From the NCBI RefSeq assembly GCF_004167675.1, contig NZ_SEZQ01000005.1: a DNA stretch of 64,000 nucleotides; one strand, given 5' to 3'. The stretch's first letter is position 1; each line of letters starts with the position of its first letter. Shown piece after piece: positions 43,529 to 52,730 of this stretch. The stretch is from Aliivibrio finisterrensis_A (GTDB lineage: Bacteria > Pseudomonadota > Gammaproteobacteria > Enterobacterales > Vibrionaceae). The position numbers and the translations under genes are program-made. The notes under the pieces are model-generated. The model was not told the DNA's origin and did not search any database. It saw nothing but the letters and a program-made list of their open reading frames with translations.

Positions 43529-43621
43529 TGGCGGTGAAGGAGGGATTCGAACCCTCGATGCGGCTATAAACCGCATACTCCCTTAGCAGGGGAGCGCCTT
43601 CAGCCTCTCGGCCACCTCACC
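43529..43621 (-). tRNA. tRNA-Ser(GCU), copy 1 (promoter-proximal)
   Basis: 93 nt including CCA, anticodon GCT, long variable arm. First gene of the tRNA operon, starting about 10 bp after the predicted start site. E. coli likewise has serV with arg tRNAs next to csrA. Confidence 0.97.
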
Positions 43622-43636
43622 GTCTTGAGGAGGCAC

Positions 43637-43664
43637 ATATTACGGTTTACCAAAAATATGTCAA
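43637..43664 (-). promoter_or_regulatory. Promoter of the Ser/Arg tRNA operon
   Basis: Minus strand perfect -35 TTGACA (43659-43664), 16-bp spacer, -10 TAATAT (43637-43642), then GTGCCTCC discriminator. This is a strong stable-RNA-type promoter. Confidence 0.85.
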
Positions 43665-43835
43665 TGACTTTCTTAGTAAAAAATAACGTTTTTTGTTTAA
43701 CAGCCTATGAAACGACCAAAGTGAACAAAAATAAAACGTTATCCCTAGTTTGTGCCTTTTATTTTGTTTGTTTTTACTCATCAATGCTAAATAAAAACAA
43801 ACAAGGTCAACACTGTTGACCCTATTCATACGAAA

Positions 43836-44033
43836 TTAAAAGTTACCTTGCGATGCTGCAGGTGTACCTTTTTCCGCTTGAATGCGCATATAAATTTCTT
43901 CACGGTGTACAGATACTTCTTTAGGTGCATTAACACCAATACGTACTTGGTTACCTTTAACGCCTAGTACAGTAACTGTTACTTCGTCACCAATCATAAG
44001 AGTTTCACCTACACGGCGAGTCAAAATTAGCAT
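43836..44033 (-). CDS. csrA: Carbon storage regulator CsrA
   Basis: Dimeric RNA-binding protein that represses or stabilises mRNAs at GGA motifs in leaders; a global switch for carbon metabolism, motility and quorum sensing in vibrios. The 65-aa product is the canonical sequence (MLILTRRVGETLMIGDEVTV, RREEIYxRI-type C-terminus). It lies between lysC and the tRNA operon. The tRNA promoter region and a 170-bp non-coding stretch follow it. Confidence 0.98.
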   Translation of the reverse strand: MLILTRRVGETLMIGDEVTVTVLGVKGNQVRIGVNAPKEVSVHREEIYMRIQAEKGTPAASQGNF

Positions 44034-44114
44034 TCGAATGCTCCTTGAGTTATCTCAGTTTTATAATAAATGTATGTTTTGTCCGTTATCGCTTATTTTC
44101 ATAAACGTCTTTGC

Positions 44115-45284
44115 TCAAGAAACAGCGATCATAAGGTTATTATCTTGTGATTGCTCTGTAATAACAAACGTTTTATGTAAAATATCGGCCGCTCGTTCTA
44201 AATCAGCTTGATTCACGATAACCGAAAAACTTTTAGGCTCTATACTATGCTGATAAATATCAACACAATTAGCCATTAGTTGATTGCAAGCAGAGTCTGC
44301 CATCCCTTCAACCTTATCTCCAACTAACGTCAGAATTGATAAGCTACTAATATTGCGTATTTTTGTACTAAATGCCAGTTTCAATTGTAAAAAAGCCGCT
44401 TTTGGCACAACAATTTGAAAACAATCACACCTTTCAATTAACACCCTGTACTGTTTACGTAATTCAGTCAACTCTTCTTCTAAAAAGCCATTACACTCTA
44501 TTAGAAGTAAATCCTGCTTAAGCGCTAAACCGATTACCCCTTTACTCTCTACCGGTTGTTCACAAATCAGTGTCCCTTCACCATCGTCAAATGATGATAA
44601 TACACGTAAGGTAACCGATGAATTCCAGGCGTGAGCGACAGAATGCTCTTGTAATACTTTGGCTCCAGACTTTGCTAATAAATGCATATCTGAAAAAGAG
44701 ATTTCTTTTAAACGACGTGTATTAGGTACAAATCGAGGATCTGAAGAATACACACCATCAACATCAGTAAATATTTGGCACTCATCTGCATTTAATGCAG
44801 CAGCTAAAGCAACCGCCGTGGTATCTGAGCCGCCTCTTCCTAATGTCGTAATGTTGCCATTCTTATCTCGCCCCTGAAAACCAGCAACAATAACAATATA
44901 ACCTTTATCTACCCACTGAGTTATTAAATCGGTTTCAATATGCTCAATAGTTGCATCATTAAATCTATTGTTAGTGTAGATCCCAGCCTGATCAGCCGTT
45001 AAAGAAATAGCTTTAATGCCCTTTTGATTTAAAGATAGGGCTAATAACGCGATAGAAACTTGCTCGCCAGCAGAAAGCAACATATCTAATTCACGTGGTT
45101 CTGGAACCTCGCTCATTTGATTTGCCAAATTCATTAAACGATTGGTTTCACCCGCCATAGCAGAAACAGCAACAACAACATCATGTCCTTGCTGCTGGGT
45201 TGAAATGATGCGTTCAGAAACAGATTGGATCCGCTCAACGGATCCAACTGATGTACCACCATACTTTTGTACGATTAATGCCAC
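44115..45284 (-). CDS. lysC: Aspartate kinase (monofunctional)
   Basis: Phosphorylates aspartate, the first step to lysine, threonine, methionine and diaminopimelate. The 389-aa protein has the N-terminal kinase domain (VQKYGGTSVGS; GRGGSDTTAVALAAAL) and C-terminal ACT domains. There is no fused homoserine dehydrogenase. It follows alaS by 12 bp, so it is co-transcribed, and csrA follows after 81 bp. The isozyme's feedback type cannot be told from sequence alone; lysC is used by convention in this locus. Confidence 0.9.
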   Translation of the reverse strand: MALIVQKYGGTSVGSVERIQSVSERIISTQQQGHDVVVAVSAMAGETNRLMNLANQMSEVPEPRELDMLLSAGEQVSIALLALSLNQKGIKAISLTADQAGIYTNNRFNDATIEHIETDLITQWVDKGYIVIVAGFQGRDKNGNITTLGRGGSDTTAVALAAALNADECQIFTDVDGVYSSDPRFVPNTRRLKEISFSDMHLLAKSGAKVLQEHSVAHAWNSSVTLRVLSSFDDGEGTLICEQPVESKGVIGLALKQDLLLIECNGFLEEELTELRKQYRVLIERCDCFQIVVPKAAFLQLKLAFSTKIRNISSLSILTLVGDKVEGMADSACNQLMANCVDIYQHSIEPKSFSVIVNQADLERAADILHKTFVITEQSQDNNLMIAVS

Positions 45285-45296
45285 CGATACGACCTA

Positions 45297-47876
45297 TTAC
45301 AGACGCTCAGTTAGCCAAGCTTCAACAGAAGCTAGTGCTGCAGGCAATGCATTCGCATCAGTACCGCCAGCTTGAGCCATATCAGGACGACCGCCGCCTT
45401 TACCACCAACTTGTTGTGCAACCATATTCACTAATTCGCCCGCTTTCACTTGGCCAATAAGATCTTTAGTTACGCCAGCAATTAAACCTACTTTACCGTC
45501 ATTCACATTACCTAACATGATAACGCAGCTACCAATTTGATTTTTAAGCTCATCAACCATGCCACGAAGCGCTTTACTCTCTGCACCATCTAACTGAGCA
45601 ATAAGTACTTTTGTTCCTGCAAGGTCTTGAACTTGATTGATCAGGTTTGCACCTTCTTGAGACGCTAGCTTATCTTTAAGCTGTTGGATCTCTTTCTCAA
45701 GTTGTTTTGCTTTTGATGCCGCTTCATTCAGCTTTTTATCTGCTGATTTTTGTTGTGCTTCAATCGCATCTAATGCTGCTTCACCAGTAACGGCTTCAAT
45801 ACGGCGGATACCTGCAGCAATACCACTTTCTGACGTAATTTTAAATAAACCAATATCACCAGTGCTTGATGCGTGAATACCACCACACAATTCAGTTGAG
45901 AACTCACCCATAGAAAGAACACGAACTTCATCGTCGTATTTCTCACCAAATAGAGCCATTGCGCCTTTTTCTTTCGCTGCATCAATGTCCATTAGGTTTG
46001 TTTCAATCTCATGGTTTAAACGTACTTGTTGGTTAACAATACGCTCAACTTTACGTAATTCTTCAGCTTTTACGCCTTCAAGGTTAGAGAAGTCAAAACG
46101 TAAACCTTCCGCCTTAACTAATGAGCCTTTTTGAGTTACGTGCTCACCGAGTACTTCACGAAGTGCTGCGTGTAATAAGTGAGTTGCTGAGTGATTTAAA
46201 GTAATCGCAGTACGACGCTCTTCATCAACTTGAGCCATTGCACTATCAGCCGTTGATAATACACCTTCAACTAACTTACCGTGGTGACCAATTGCATTAC
46301 CTACTTTTTGAGTATCAGTAACAACAAACTTACCCGCTTCAACAATAATGATACCGGCATCACCAGATTGACCACCTGACTCCGCATAGAATGGTGTTGC
46401 ATCTAAAATTAGAATCGCATCATCACCAGCAGAAAGAGTCTCAACGGCTTCACCTTCACGGAAGATTTCTAATACCGTTGCTTTTGCTTCAGTCGAATCA
46501 TAACCGTGGAATACTGTTTCAGATTCAACTTTGATCACTGCATTATAATCAGTACCAAATTGACCCGCTTCACGAGCACGTTGACGTTGTTCTTCCATCG
46601 CTTTTTCAAAACCATCTTCATCGATAGTTAATTCACGCTCACGAGCAACATCATTGGTTAAATCAGCAGGGAAACCGTAAGTATCATAAAGTTTAAATAC
46701 TGTTTCACCATCAAGAACCGTACCTTCAAGGTTATCTAACGCTTCGTTTAGAATTACCATTCCACGCTCTAGTGTGCGACCAAAGTTTTCTTCTTCAATC
46801 TTAAGAACTTTTTCAACTAGCGCTTGCTGTTTTTTCAGTTCTTCACCAGCGGTTCCCATGATCTCAGCCAATGGCCCAACTAATTTATAGAAGTAAGAAC
46901 CTTTAGCACCTAGCTTATTACCATGACGTACCGCACGACGAATAATACGACGTAATACGTAACCACGACCTTCGTTTGATGGCATAACACCATCAACAAT
47001 TAAGTAAGAACAAGAACGGATGTGATCAGCAACAACACGTAGAGATTGGTTTGAAAGATCATCGTAACCAACTACTTTTGCTGTTTCTTTAATTAGTGTT
47101 TGGAAGATATCAATTTCATAGTTTGAGTGAACGCCTTGCATGATTGCTGCAATACGCTCAATACCCATACCTGTATCTACTGATGGCTTAGGAAGCAGTT
47201 CCATTGTACCGTCTGCTTGACGGTTGAATTGCATAAATACGTTGTTCCAAATCTCAATGAAACGGTCGCCATCTTCTTCAGGAGAACCTGGACGGCCACC
47301 CCAAATGTGCTCACCGTGATCGTAGAAAATCTCAGTACAAGGACCACAAGGACCAGTATCACCCATCTGCCAGAAGTTATCTGATGCGTAAGGTGCACCT
47401 TTATTGTCACCTATGCGTACGATACGATCTGCTGGAATACCCATTTCTTTATTCCAGATTTCGAAAGCTTCGTCATCAGTTTCATAAATAGTGACTAATA
47501 AACGGTCAGCTGGCAGTTCTAGACGCTCTGTTAGAAATTCCCAAGCATACTTGATTGCATCTTGCTTGAAGTAATCACCAAAGCTGAAATTACCTAGCAT
47601 TTCAAAGAAGGTATGGTGACGAGCAGTAAAGCCTACGTTTTCTAAATCGTTATGCTTACCACCAGCACGAACACAACGTTGAGCCGTTGTTGCACGAGTA
47701 TAGCTACGTTTTTCTGAACCTAGGAAACAATCCTTAAATTGGTTCATACCTGCGTTGGTAAATAAAAGAGTTGGGTCATTTGCTGGAACTAGAGAAGAAC
47801 TCTCAACAATTTGGTGTCCTTTGCTTTCAAAAAAAGCAAGAAACGCACGGCGGATCTCGTCAGTGCTCATATACAT
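45297..47876 (-). CDS. alaS: Alanyl-tRNA synthetase
   Basis: Charges tRNA-Ala and edits Ser/Gly-tRNA-Ala. The 859-aa class II enzyme has an aminoacylation core with the motif RYTRATTAQRCVRAGGKHNDL (first 20 residues of this motif listed are shortened here to key parts RAGGKHND), the editing domain with HSATHLL and CGGIH zinc-binding elements, and a C-terminal oligomerisation domain ending GGGRPDMAQAGG. I use the first ATG because AGGA lies 8 bp before it; MSTDEIRR two codons later is the alternative. It precedes lysC. Confidence 0.96.
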   Translation of the reverse strand: MYMSTDEIRRAFLAFFESKGHQIVESSSLVPANDPTLLFTNAGMNQFKDCFLGSEKRSYTRATTAQRCVRAGGKHNDLENVGFTARHHTFFEMLGNFSFGDYFKQDAIKYAWEFLTERLELPADRLLVTIYETDDEAFEIWNKEMGIPADRIVRIGDNKGAPYASDNFWQMGDTGPCGPCTEIFYDHGEHIWGGRPGSPEEDGDRFIEIWNNVFMQFNRQADGTMELLPKPSVDTGMGIERIAAIMQGVHSNYEIDIFQTLIKETAKVVGYDDLSNQSLRVVADHIRSCSYLIVDGVMPSNEGRGYVLRRIIRRAVRHGNKLGAKGSYFYKLVGPLAEIMGTAGEELKKQQALVEKVLKIEEENFGRTLERGMVILNEALDNLEGTVLDGETVFKLYDTYGFPADLTNDVARERELTIDEDGFEKAMEEQRQRAREAGQFGTDYNAVIKVESETVFHGYDSTEAKATVLEIFREGEAVETLSAGDDAILILDATPFYAESGGQSGDAGIIIVEAGKFVVTDTQKVGNAIGHHGKLVEGVLSTADSAMAQVDEERRTAITLNHSATHLLHAALREVLGEHVTQKGSLVKAEGLRFDFSNLEGVKAEELRKVERIVNQQVRLNHEIETNLMDIDAAKEKGAMALFGEKYDDEVRVLSMGEFSTELCGGIHASSTGDIGLFKITSESGIAAGIRRIEAVTGEAALDAIEAQQKSADKKLNEAASKAKQLEKEIQQLKDKLASQEGANLINQVQDLAGTKVLIAQLDGAESKALRGMVDELKNQIGSCVIMLGNVNDGKVGLIAGVTKDLIGQVKAGELVNMVAQQVGGKGGGRPDMAQAGGTDANALPAALASVEAWLTERL

Positions 47877-48065
47877 GTAGGTATTCCTGATTGAATCGTA
47901 GGTTAACTCACTCTTGTACTCAGTTAAGACAAGCAGTGTTTTTTAGACAGAATTTCGAACATTGTATACGCAAATGCAAGCGAAATATAGATAAGTAAAG
48001 TGATCAAATGAGGAATAAGGAGGGTTTTAGAATATCACTGATAGATTCTCAATAAATAGAAACAA

Positions 48066-48094
48066 AAAAGCCAAACACTGTGGTTTGGCTTTTG
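48066..48094 (-). terminator. Terminator of recA
   Basis: AAAAGCCAAAC-ACTGTG-GTTTGGCTTTT perfect 11-bp stem, 20 bp after recA on the minus strand. The remaining gap 47877-48065 before alaS has no recX-like ORF; it must hold the alaS promoter. Confidence 0.9.
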
Positions 48095-48112
48095 TCTTTC
48101 AAAGAAAGCGAT

Positions 48113-49162
48113 TTAGAACTCTTCGTTTTCTTCTACTTCAGCAGTCACATCTGGTGTTTCTGGCTGATCTTCTGCTGGAGTTAGTAACAGCTCACGTAAT
48201 TTAGCGTCTAGCTCCGAAGCAATGGCTACGTTATCACGCATAAACTTAGAAGCATTTGCTTTACCTTGACCAATCTTGTCGCCGTTATAGCTGTACCAAG
48301 CACCCGCCTTATCAACTAATTTATGCTTAACACCTAAATCAATTAATTCACCTTCGCGGTTAAACCCTTTTCCGTATAAGATTTGAGTTTCAGCTTGCTT
48401 AAATGGTGCTGCAATTTTATTTTTAACAACTTTAATGCGTGTTTCGTTACCAATCACTTCGTCGCCATCTTTTACTGCGCCTGTACGACGAATATCAAGA
48501 CGAACTGATGCATAAAACTTAAGTGCATTACCACCCGTTGTGGTCTCTGGGTTACCAAACATCACACCAATTTTCATACGAATTTGGTTGATGAAGATAC
48601 ACATACAATTTGATTGCTTTAGGTTACCTGTTAACTTACGCATCGCTTGAGAAAGCATACGAGCCTGGAGGCCCATGTGGCTATCGCCCATCTCACCTTC
48701 AATTTCAGCTTTCGGTGTTAATGCTGCAACTGAGTCAATAACCATTACATCAACAGCACCAGAGCGCGCTAACGCATCACAGATCTCTAGAGCTTGCTCA
48801 CCCGTATCTGGTTGAGAAACTAATAGTTCATCAATGTTTACACCAAGTTTTTTAGCATAAACAGGATCTAGAGCATGCTCAGCATCGATAAAGGCACATG
48901 TTTTGCCTTCACGCTGTGCTGCAGCAATTAATTCAAGAGTTAATGTTGTTTTACCTGAACTCTCAGGACCGAAGATCTCAACGATTCGCCCCATTGGTAA
49001 ACCACCAGCACCAAGTGCAATATCAAGAGATAAAGAACCAGTAGACACAGTCTCAACATCCATTGTGCGGTTATCGCCCAACTTCATGATTGAACCTTTA
49101 CCAAATTGTTTTTCAATTTGACCTAATGCGGCGGCCAGTGCTTTTTTCTTGTTATCGTCCAT
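48113..49162 (-). CDS. recA: Recombinase RecA
   Basis: Strand-exchange ATPase and LexA coprotease. The 349-aa protein has Walker A GPESSGKTT near residue 67, the LLVSQPDTGEQALEI segment, loop L2 with IRMKIGVMFGNPETTTGG and an acidic C-terminal tail (TAEVEENEEF). It is downstream of pncC, has a LexA-box promoter and ends at a terminator. Confidence 0.99.
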   Translation of the reverse strand: MDDNKKKALAAALGQIEKQFGKGSIMKLGDNRTMDVETVSTGSLSLDIALGAGGLPMGRIVEIFGPESSGKTTLTLELIAAAQREGKTCAFIDAEHALDPVYAKKLGVNIDELLVSQPDTGEQALEICDALARSGAVDVMVIDSVAALTPKAEIEGEMGDSHMGLQARMLSQAMRKLTGNLKQSNCMCIFINQIRMKIGVMFGNPETTTGGNALKFYASVRLDIRRTGAVKDGDEVIGNETRIKVVKNKIAAPFKQAETQILYGKGFNREGELIDLGVKHKLVDKAGAWYSYNGDKIGQGKANASKFMRDNVAIASELDAKLRELLLTPAEDQPETPDVTAEVEENEEF

Positions 49163-49209
49163 CTTGATTCTCCAGTTACTCTAGATCACGTAATCAGTTA
49201 ATAACTAGT

Positions 49210-49237
49210 AGTATACTGTCTATTCATACAGTGTCTA
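49210..49237 (-). promoter_or_regulatory. recA promoter with LexA box
   Basis: Minus strand -35 TAGACA (49232-49237), then CTGT-N8-ACAG (49216-49231) exactly filling the 16-bp spacer, then -10 TATACT (49210-49215). This is the textbook layout for a LexA-repressed promoter. Confidence 0.88.
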
Positions 49238-49304
49238 TAGGATTGTATCATTTTTTCTTTAACTTTCGATATAATTTCGACTAAATAACACTTAACCTTA
49301 TGAA

Positions 49305-49802
49305 TTAGTTAAGATCTAATAAGCGATTCTTTAATGTGAGAAATGCATATTTGATCGCACTTTTTCTAATTTCACTGCGATCACCAGTAAAATATACAGT
49401 GGTTTCATAATACCAATTATTTTTATCCGCAAAACCAAAACAGACGGTTCCTACTGGTTTTTCATCGCTCCCACCGCCTGGGCCTGCAATACCACTAATT
49501 GAAACCGAAATATCAGCATTACTATGCGCTAAGGTGCCTACAGCCATCTCTTTTACTACGGGTTCACTCACAGCACCAAAACGCTGCAATGTCTCTAAAC
49601 TAACGCCAAGTGATTCGCTTTTTGATTCATTACTGTAAGTAACGAAACCACGCTCAAACCAAGCGGAACTTCCTGCATTTTCTGTCGCGCAGAAAGCCAC
49701 ACCACCACCAGTACAAGATTCAGCACACGCCATGGTCTTACCTTGTTGCATTAATAACTCACCCACTTTTTGGGCAAGTTGCGTATTTTTCACCATATCC
49801 AT
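49305..49802 (-). CDS. pncC: Nicotinamide-nucleotide amidase PncC (CinA C-terminal family, YgaD)
   Basis: Deamidates NMN to NaMN in NAD recycling. The 165-aa single-domain protein has CAESCTGG near residue 26, SISGIAGPGGGSDEKPVGTV and the family C-terminus. The start follows GGAAAG; an ATG two codons later is possible. It is upstream of recA in the same direction, as in E. coli, and divergent from mutS. Confidence 0.93.
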   Translation of the reverse strand: MDMVKNTQLAQKVGELLMQQGKTMACAESCTGGGVAFCATENAGSSAWFERGFVTYSNESKSESLGVSLETLQRFGAVSEPVVKEMAVGTLAHSNADISVSISGIAGPGGGSDEKPVGTVCFGFADKNNWYYETTVYFTGDRSEIRKSAIKYAFLTLKNRLLDLN

Positions 49803-49909
49803 TAGATTCTTTCCATCTTGATTCGAATTTTATCCATTCTATCTTTGATTGCTGCTTTGATTCACGTATTCTTAGCAACAAATATTTTCTACACTCATTA
49901 GGTCTCGTT

Positions 49910-52477
49910 GTGGCAACAAAATCAACTGAAAAACACACCCCAATGATGCAACAGTACTTGCGTTTAAAATCTGAAAACCCGGATATTTTACTGTTCTATC
50001 GTATGGGCGATTTTTATGAGCTTTTCTATGATGATGCGAAACGAGCCTCTCAACTGCTTGAGATCTCTTTAACCAAACGAGGCTCTTCTGCAGGCGAACC
50101 TATCCCAATGGCAGGCCTTCCTTACCATGCTGTTGAGGGCTATTTAGCCAAATTAGTTCAGCAAGGTGAATCGGTTGCGATTTGTGAGCAAGTGGGTGAC
50201 CCAGCGACGAGTAAAGGTCCTGTGGAGCGTAAAGTTGTTCGTATCGTTACCCCTGGTACCGTAACTGATGAAGCGCTTCTTCCTGAACGTTTTGATAACT
50301 TAATTGCTGCTATTTATCATCATAAAGGCCATTTTGGTTACGCTACATTAGACATCACCTCTGGTCGTTTTAAACTATCAGAACCAAATACTGAAGAAGC
50401 GATGCTTGCCGAGCTGCAACGTACAGCCCCAACTGAGCTGTTATTCAGTGAAGATTTTGAACCAGTTCATTTATTAGAAAAAAGAAATGGTAATCGTCGT
50501 CGCCCAGTATGGGAATTTGAGCTTGATACTGCTAAGCAACAGTTGAACCAACAATTTGGTACTCGTGACTTGGTTGGCTTTGGGGTTGAAAAAGCTGAAT
50601 TTGGTTTATGTGCTGCTGGCTGTCTTATTCAATATGTAAAAGACACTCAACGTACTACTCTGCCTCATATTCGATCCATCGTAATGGATCATCAAGATGA
50701 CTCAGTGATCCTAGATGCGGCGACACGTCGAAATCTTGAAATCACCCAAAATTTAGCGGGTGGATTCAATCATACGTTATCAGAAGTACTTGACCACACA
50801 GCAACCGCAATGGGTAGCCGTCTGTTAAAACGCTGGTTACATCAACCCGTTAGAACACATGATGTATTAAACCAACGTCTTGATGCTATTGGGGAATTAA
50901 AAGATGAAGGGCTATTTAACGAACTATCTCCACAGTTAAGAAACATTGGTGATGTAGAACGTATTCTCGCTCGACTTGCATTACGCTCAGCTCGACCACG
51001 AGATCTTGCCCGCTTACGTAATGCACTGCAACAGTTACCAGAATTAGCTCAAACCGCACAAGAATTTAAGCAAACTCATTTACAAAACTTAGCTCAACTA
51101 GCACAACCAATCGATTCTATTTGTGAGCTTTTAGAGCGTGCAATAAAAGACAATCCTCCAGTGATCATTCGTGATGGTGGTGTTTTAGCTGATGGTTATA
51201 ACGAAGAGCTCGATCAATGGCGAGATCTGGCCAATGGTGCAACTCAATATTTAGATAAGCTAGAGCAAGAAGAACGTGAACGTCACGACATTGATACGTT
51301 AAAAGTCGGTTACAACAACGTACATGGCTTTTATATTCAAATCAGTAAAGGGCAAAGTCATAAAGCACCCGCACATTATGTTCGCCGTCAAACATTGAAA
51401 AATGCTGAACGTTATATCATTCCTGAATTAAAAGAGCATGAAGATAAAGTCCTAAGTTCAAAATCTAAAGCACTAGCAATAGAGAAAAAGTTATGGGAAG
51501 AACTATTTGATCAACTTCTTCCGCACTTAGAACAACTTCAATTAATGGCGAATGCGATTTCAGAGTTAGATGTACTGAGTAACTTGGCAGAGCGTGCGGA
51601 CACCTTGAATTATTGTCGCCCTACACTATCTTCAAGTATTGGAATGGAAATAAAAGGAGGCCGTCACCCTGTTGTTGAGCAGGTAATGACCGACCCATTT
51701 ATTGCCAACCCAATCAATTTAAATGATGACCGTAAGATGCTGATCATTACCGGACCTAACATGGGTGGTAAGTCGACCTATATGCGTCAAACAGCACTCA
51801 TTGCATTAATGGCTCATGTTGGCTGTTATGTCCCTGCTGATTCAGCAAAAATAGGTCTGCTCGATCGTATCTTTACACGTATTGGCGCCTCGGACGATCT
51901 AGCGTCTGGACGCTCAACTTTCATGGTTGAAATGACAGAAACCGCGAATATCCTTCATAATGCCACCAAGTATAGTCTGGTACTTATGGATGAGATTGGT
52001 CGCGGCACAAGTACTTATGATGGTTTATCACTAGCGTGGGCAAGCGCAGAATGGTTAGCAACAAAGATTAACGCCATGACTTTATTTGCCACGCATTATT
52101 TTGAGTTAACTGAATTACCTAATTTATTTAATGGCTTAGCGAATGTACACCTTGATGCTGTAGAGCATGGCGATGAAATTGCCTTTATGCACGCAGTTCA
52201 AGATGGTGCTGCAAATAAATCTTATGGTCTTGCTGTCGCTTCTTTAGCGGGCGTTCCAAAAACCGTTATTAAGAAAGCAAAACTAAAACTTCAGCAACTT
52301 GAAAGCGGTAAAAATACGTCAGTATTACCACCAAGCGCGCAAGTAAAAGAAGAACATCAACTCTCTTTGATCCCAGAGCCAAGCGAAGTGGAAGAAGCAC
52401 TATCTAATGTAAATCCGGATGATTTAACACCACGGCAGGCATTAGAAGAACTATATCGCTTAAAAGCTCTTCTATAA
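49910..52477 (+). CDS. mutS: DNA mismatch repair protein MutS
   Basis: Recognises mismatches and small loops and recruits MutL. The 855-aa protein contains the N-terminal mismatch-binding domain with the conserved FYELF motif (residues about 37-41), the clamp and lever domains, and the ABC ATPase with GPNMGGKST near residue 617 and DEIGRGTST. It starts with GTG after a weak AGGT. It is divergent from pncC. Confidence 0.98.
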   Translation: MATKSTEKHTPMMQQYLRLKSENPDILLFYRMGDFYELFYDDAKRASQLLEISLTKRGSSAGEPIPMAGLPYHAVEGYLAKLVQQGESVAICEQVGDPATSKGPVERKVVRIVTPGTVTDEALLPERFDNLIAAIYHHKGHFGYATLDITSGRFKLSEPNTEEAMLAELQRTAPTELLFSEDFEPVHLLEKRNGNRRRPVWEFELDTAKQQLNQQFGTRDLVGFGVEKAEFGLCAAGCLIQYVKDTQRTTLPHIRSIVMDHQDDSVILDAATRRNLEITQNLAGGFNHTLSEVLDHTATAMGSRLLKRWLHQPVRTHDVLNQRLDAIGELKDEGLFNELSPQLRNIGDVERILARLALRSARPRDLARLRNALQQLPELAQTAQEFKQTHLQNLAQLAQPIDSICELLERAIKDNPPVIIRDGGVLADGYNEELDQWRDLANGATQYLDKLEQEERERHDIDTLKVGYNNVHGFYIQISKGQSHKAPAHYVRRQTLKNAERYIIPELKEHEDKVLSSKSKALAIEKKLWEELFDQLLPHLEQLQLMANAISELDVLSNLAERADTLNYCRPTLSSSIGMEIKGGRHPVVEQVMTDPFIANPINLNDDRKMLIITGPNMGGKSTYMRQTALIALMAHVGCYVPADSAKIGLLDRIFTRIGASDDLASGRSTFMVEMTETANILHNATKYSLVLMDEIGRGTSTYDGLSLAWASAEWLATKINAMTLFATHYFELTELPNLFNGLANVHLDAVEHGDEIAFMHAVQDGAANKSYGLAVASLAGVPKTVIKKAKLKLQQLESGKNTSVLPPSAQVKEEHQLSLIPEPSEVEEALSNVNPDDLTPRQALEELYRLKALL

Positions 52478-52498
52478 ACCAAGAAACAGTACTAAACC

Positions 52499-52537
52499 CC
52501 AAAGCCTGCTTATAAACTATTATAGGCGGGCTTTTTT
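52499..52537 (+). terminator. Terminator of mutS
   Basis: AAGCCTGCTTATA ... TATAGGCGGGCTT forms an imperfect stem (GCCTGC/GCGGGC with wobble) followed by six T. Confidence 0.75.
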
Positions 52538-52570
52538 ATATTATTTTTGAAACCCTCTAAATTGTACTAG

Positions 52571-52607
52571 TTCCAATAATGATCATCTAATTAACTACAT
52601 TGGTATT
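52571..52607 (-). repeat. Diverged half-copy of the MITE-like repeat
   Basis: On the minus strand AATACCAATGTA ... TGATCATTATT resembles the right arm of the 22456-22618 element (AATACCAATCTA ... TGATCATTCTT). Only about 35 bp is recognisable. Confidence 0.45.
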
Positions 52608-52730
52608 AGTGCAAATGCTCACTTATAAAGTTCTCATTATTTTGATTAAAATTTGACTGAATCATTAAAAGGATATTTACTTAACATAAAGTTAACAATA
52701 AATAATAACGATAAACCGCAGGATGCCCCT

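Noticed and set aside
42540..43621. CRISPR array
   Set aside because: The regular 143-bp repeats are tRNA-Arg genes with foldable cloverleaves and conserved spacers, not short repeats with variable spacers.
43665..43829. Small ORFs between the tRNA promoter and csrA
   Set aside because: Two overlapping frames on opposite strands in an AT-rich stretch, no ribosome sites, no recognisable protein features.
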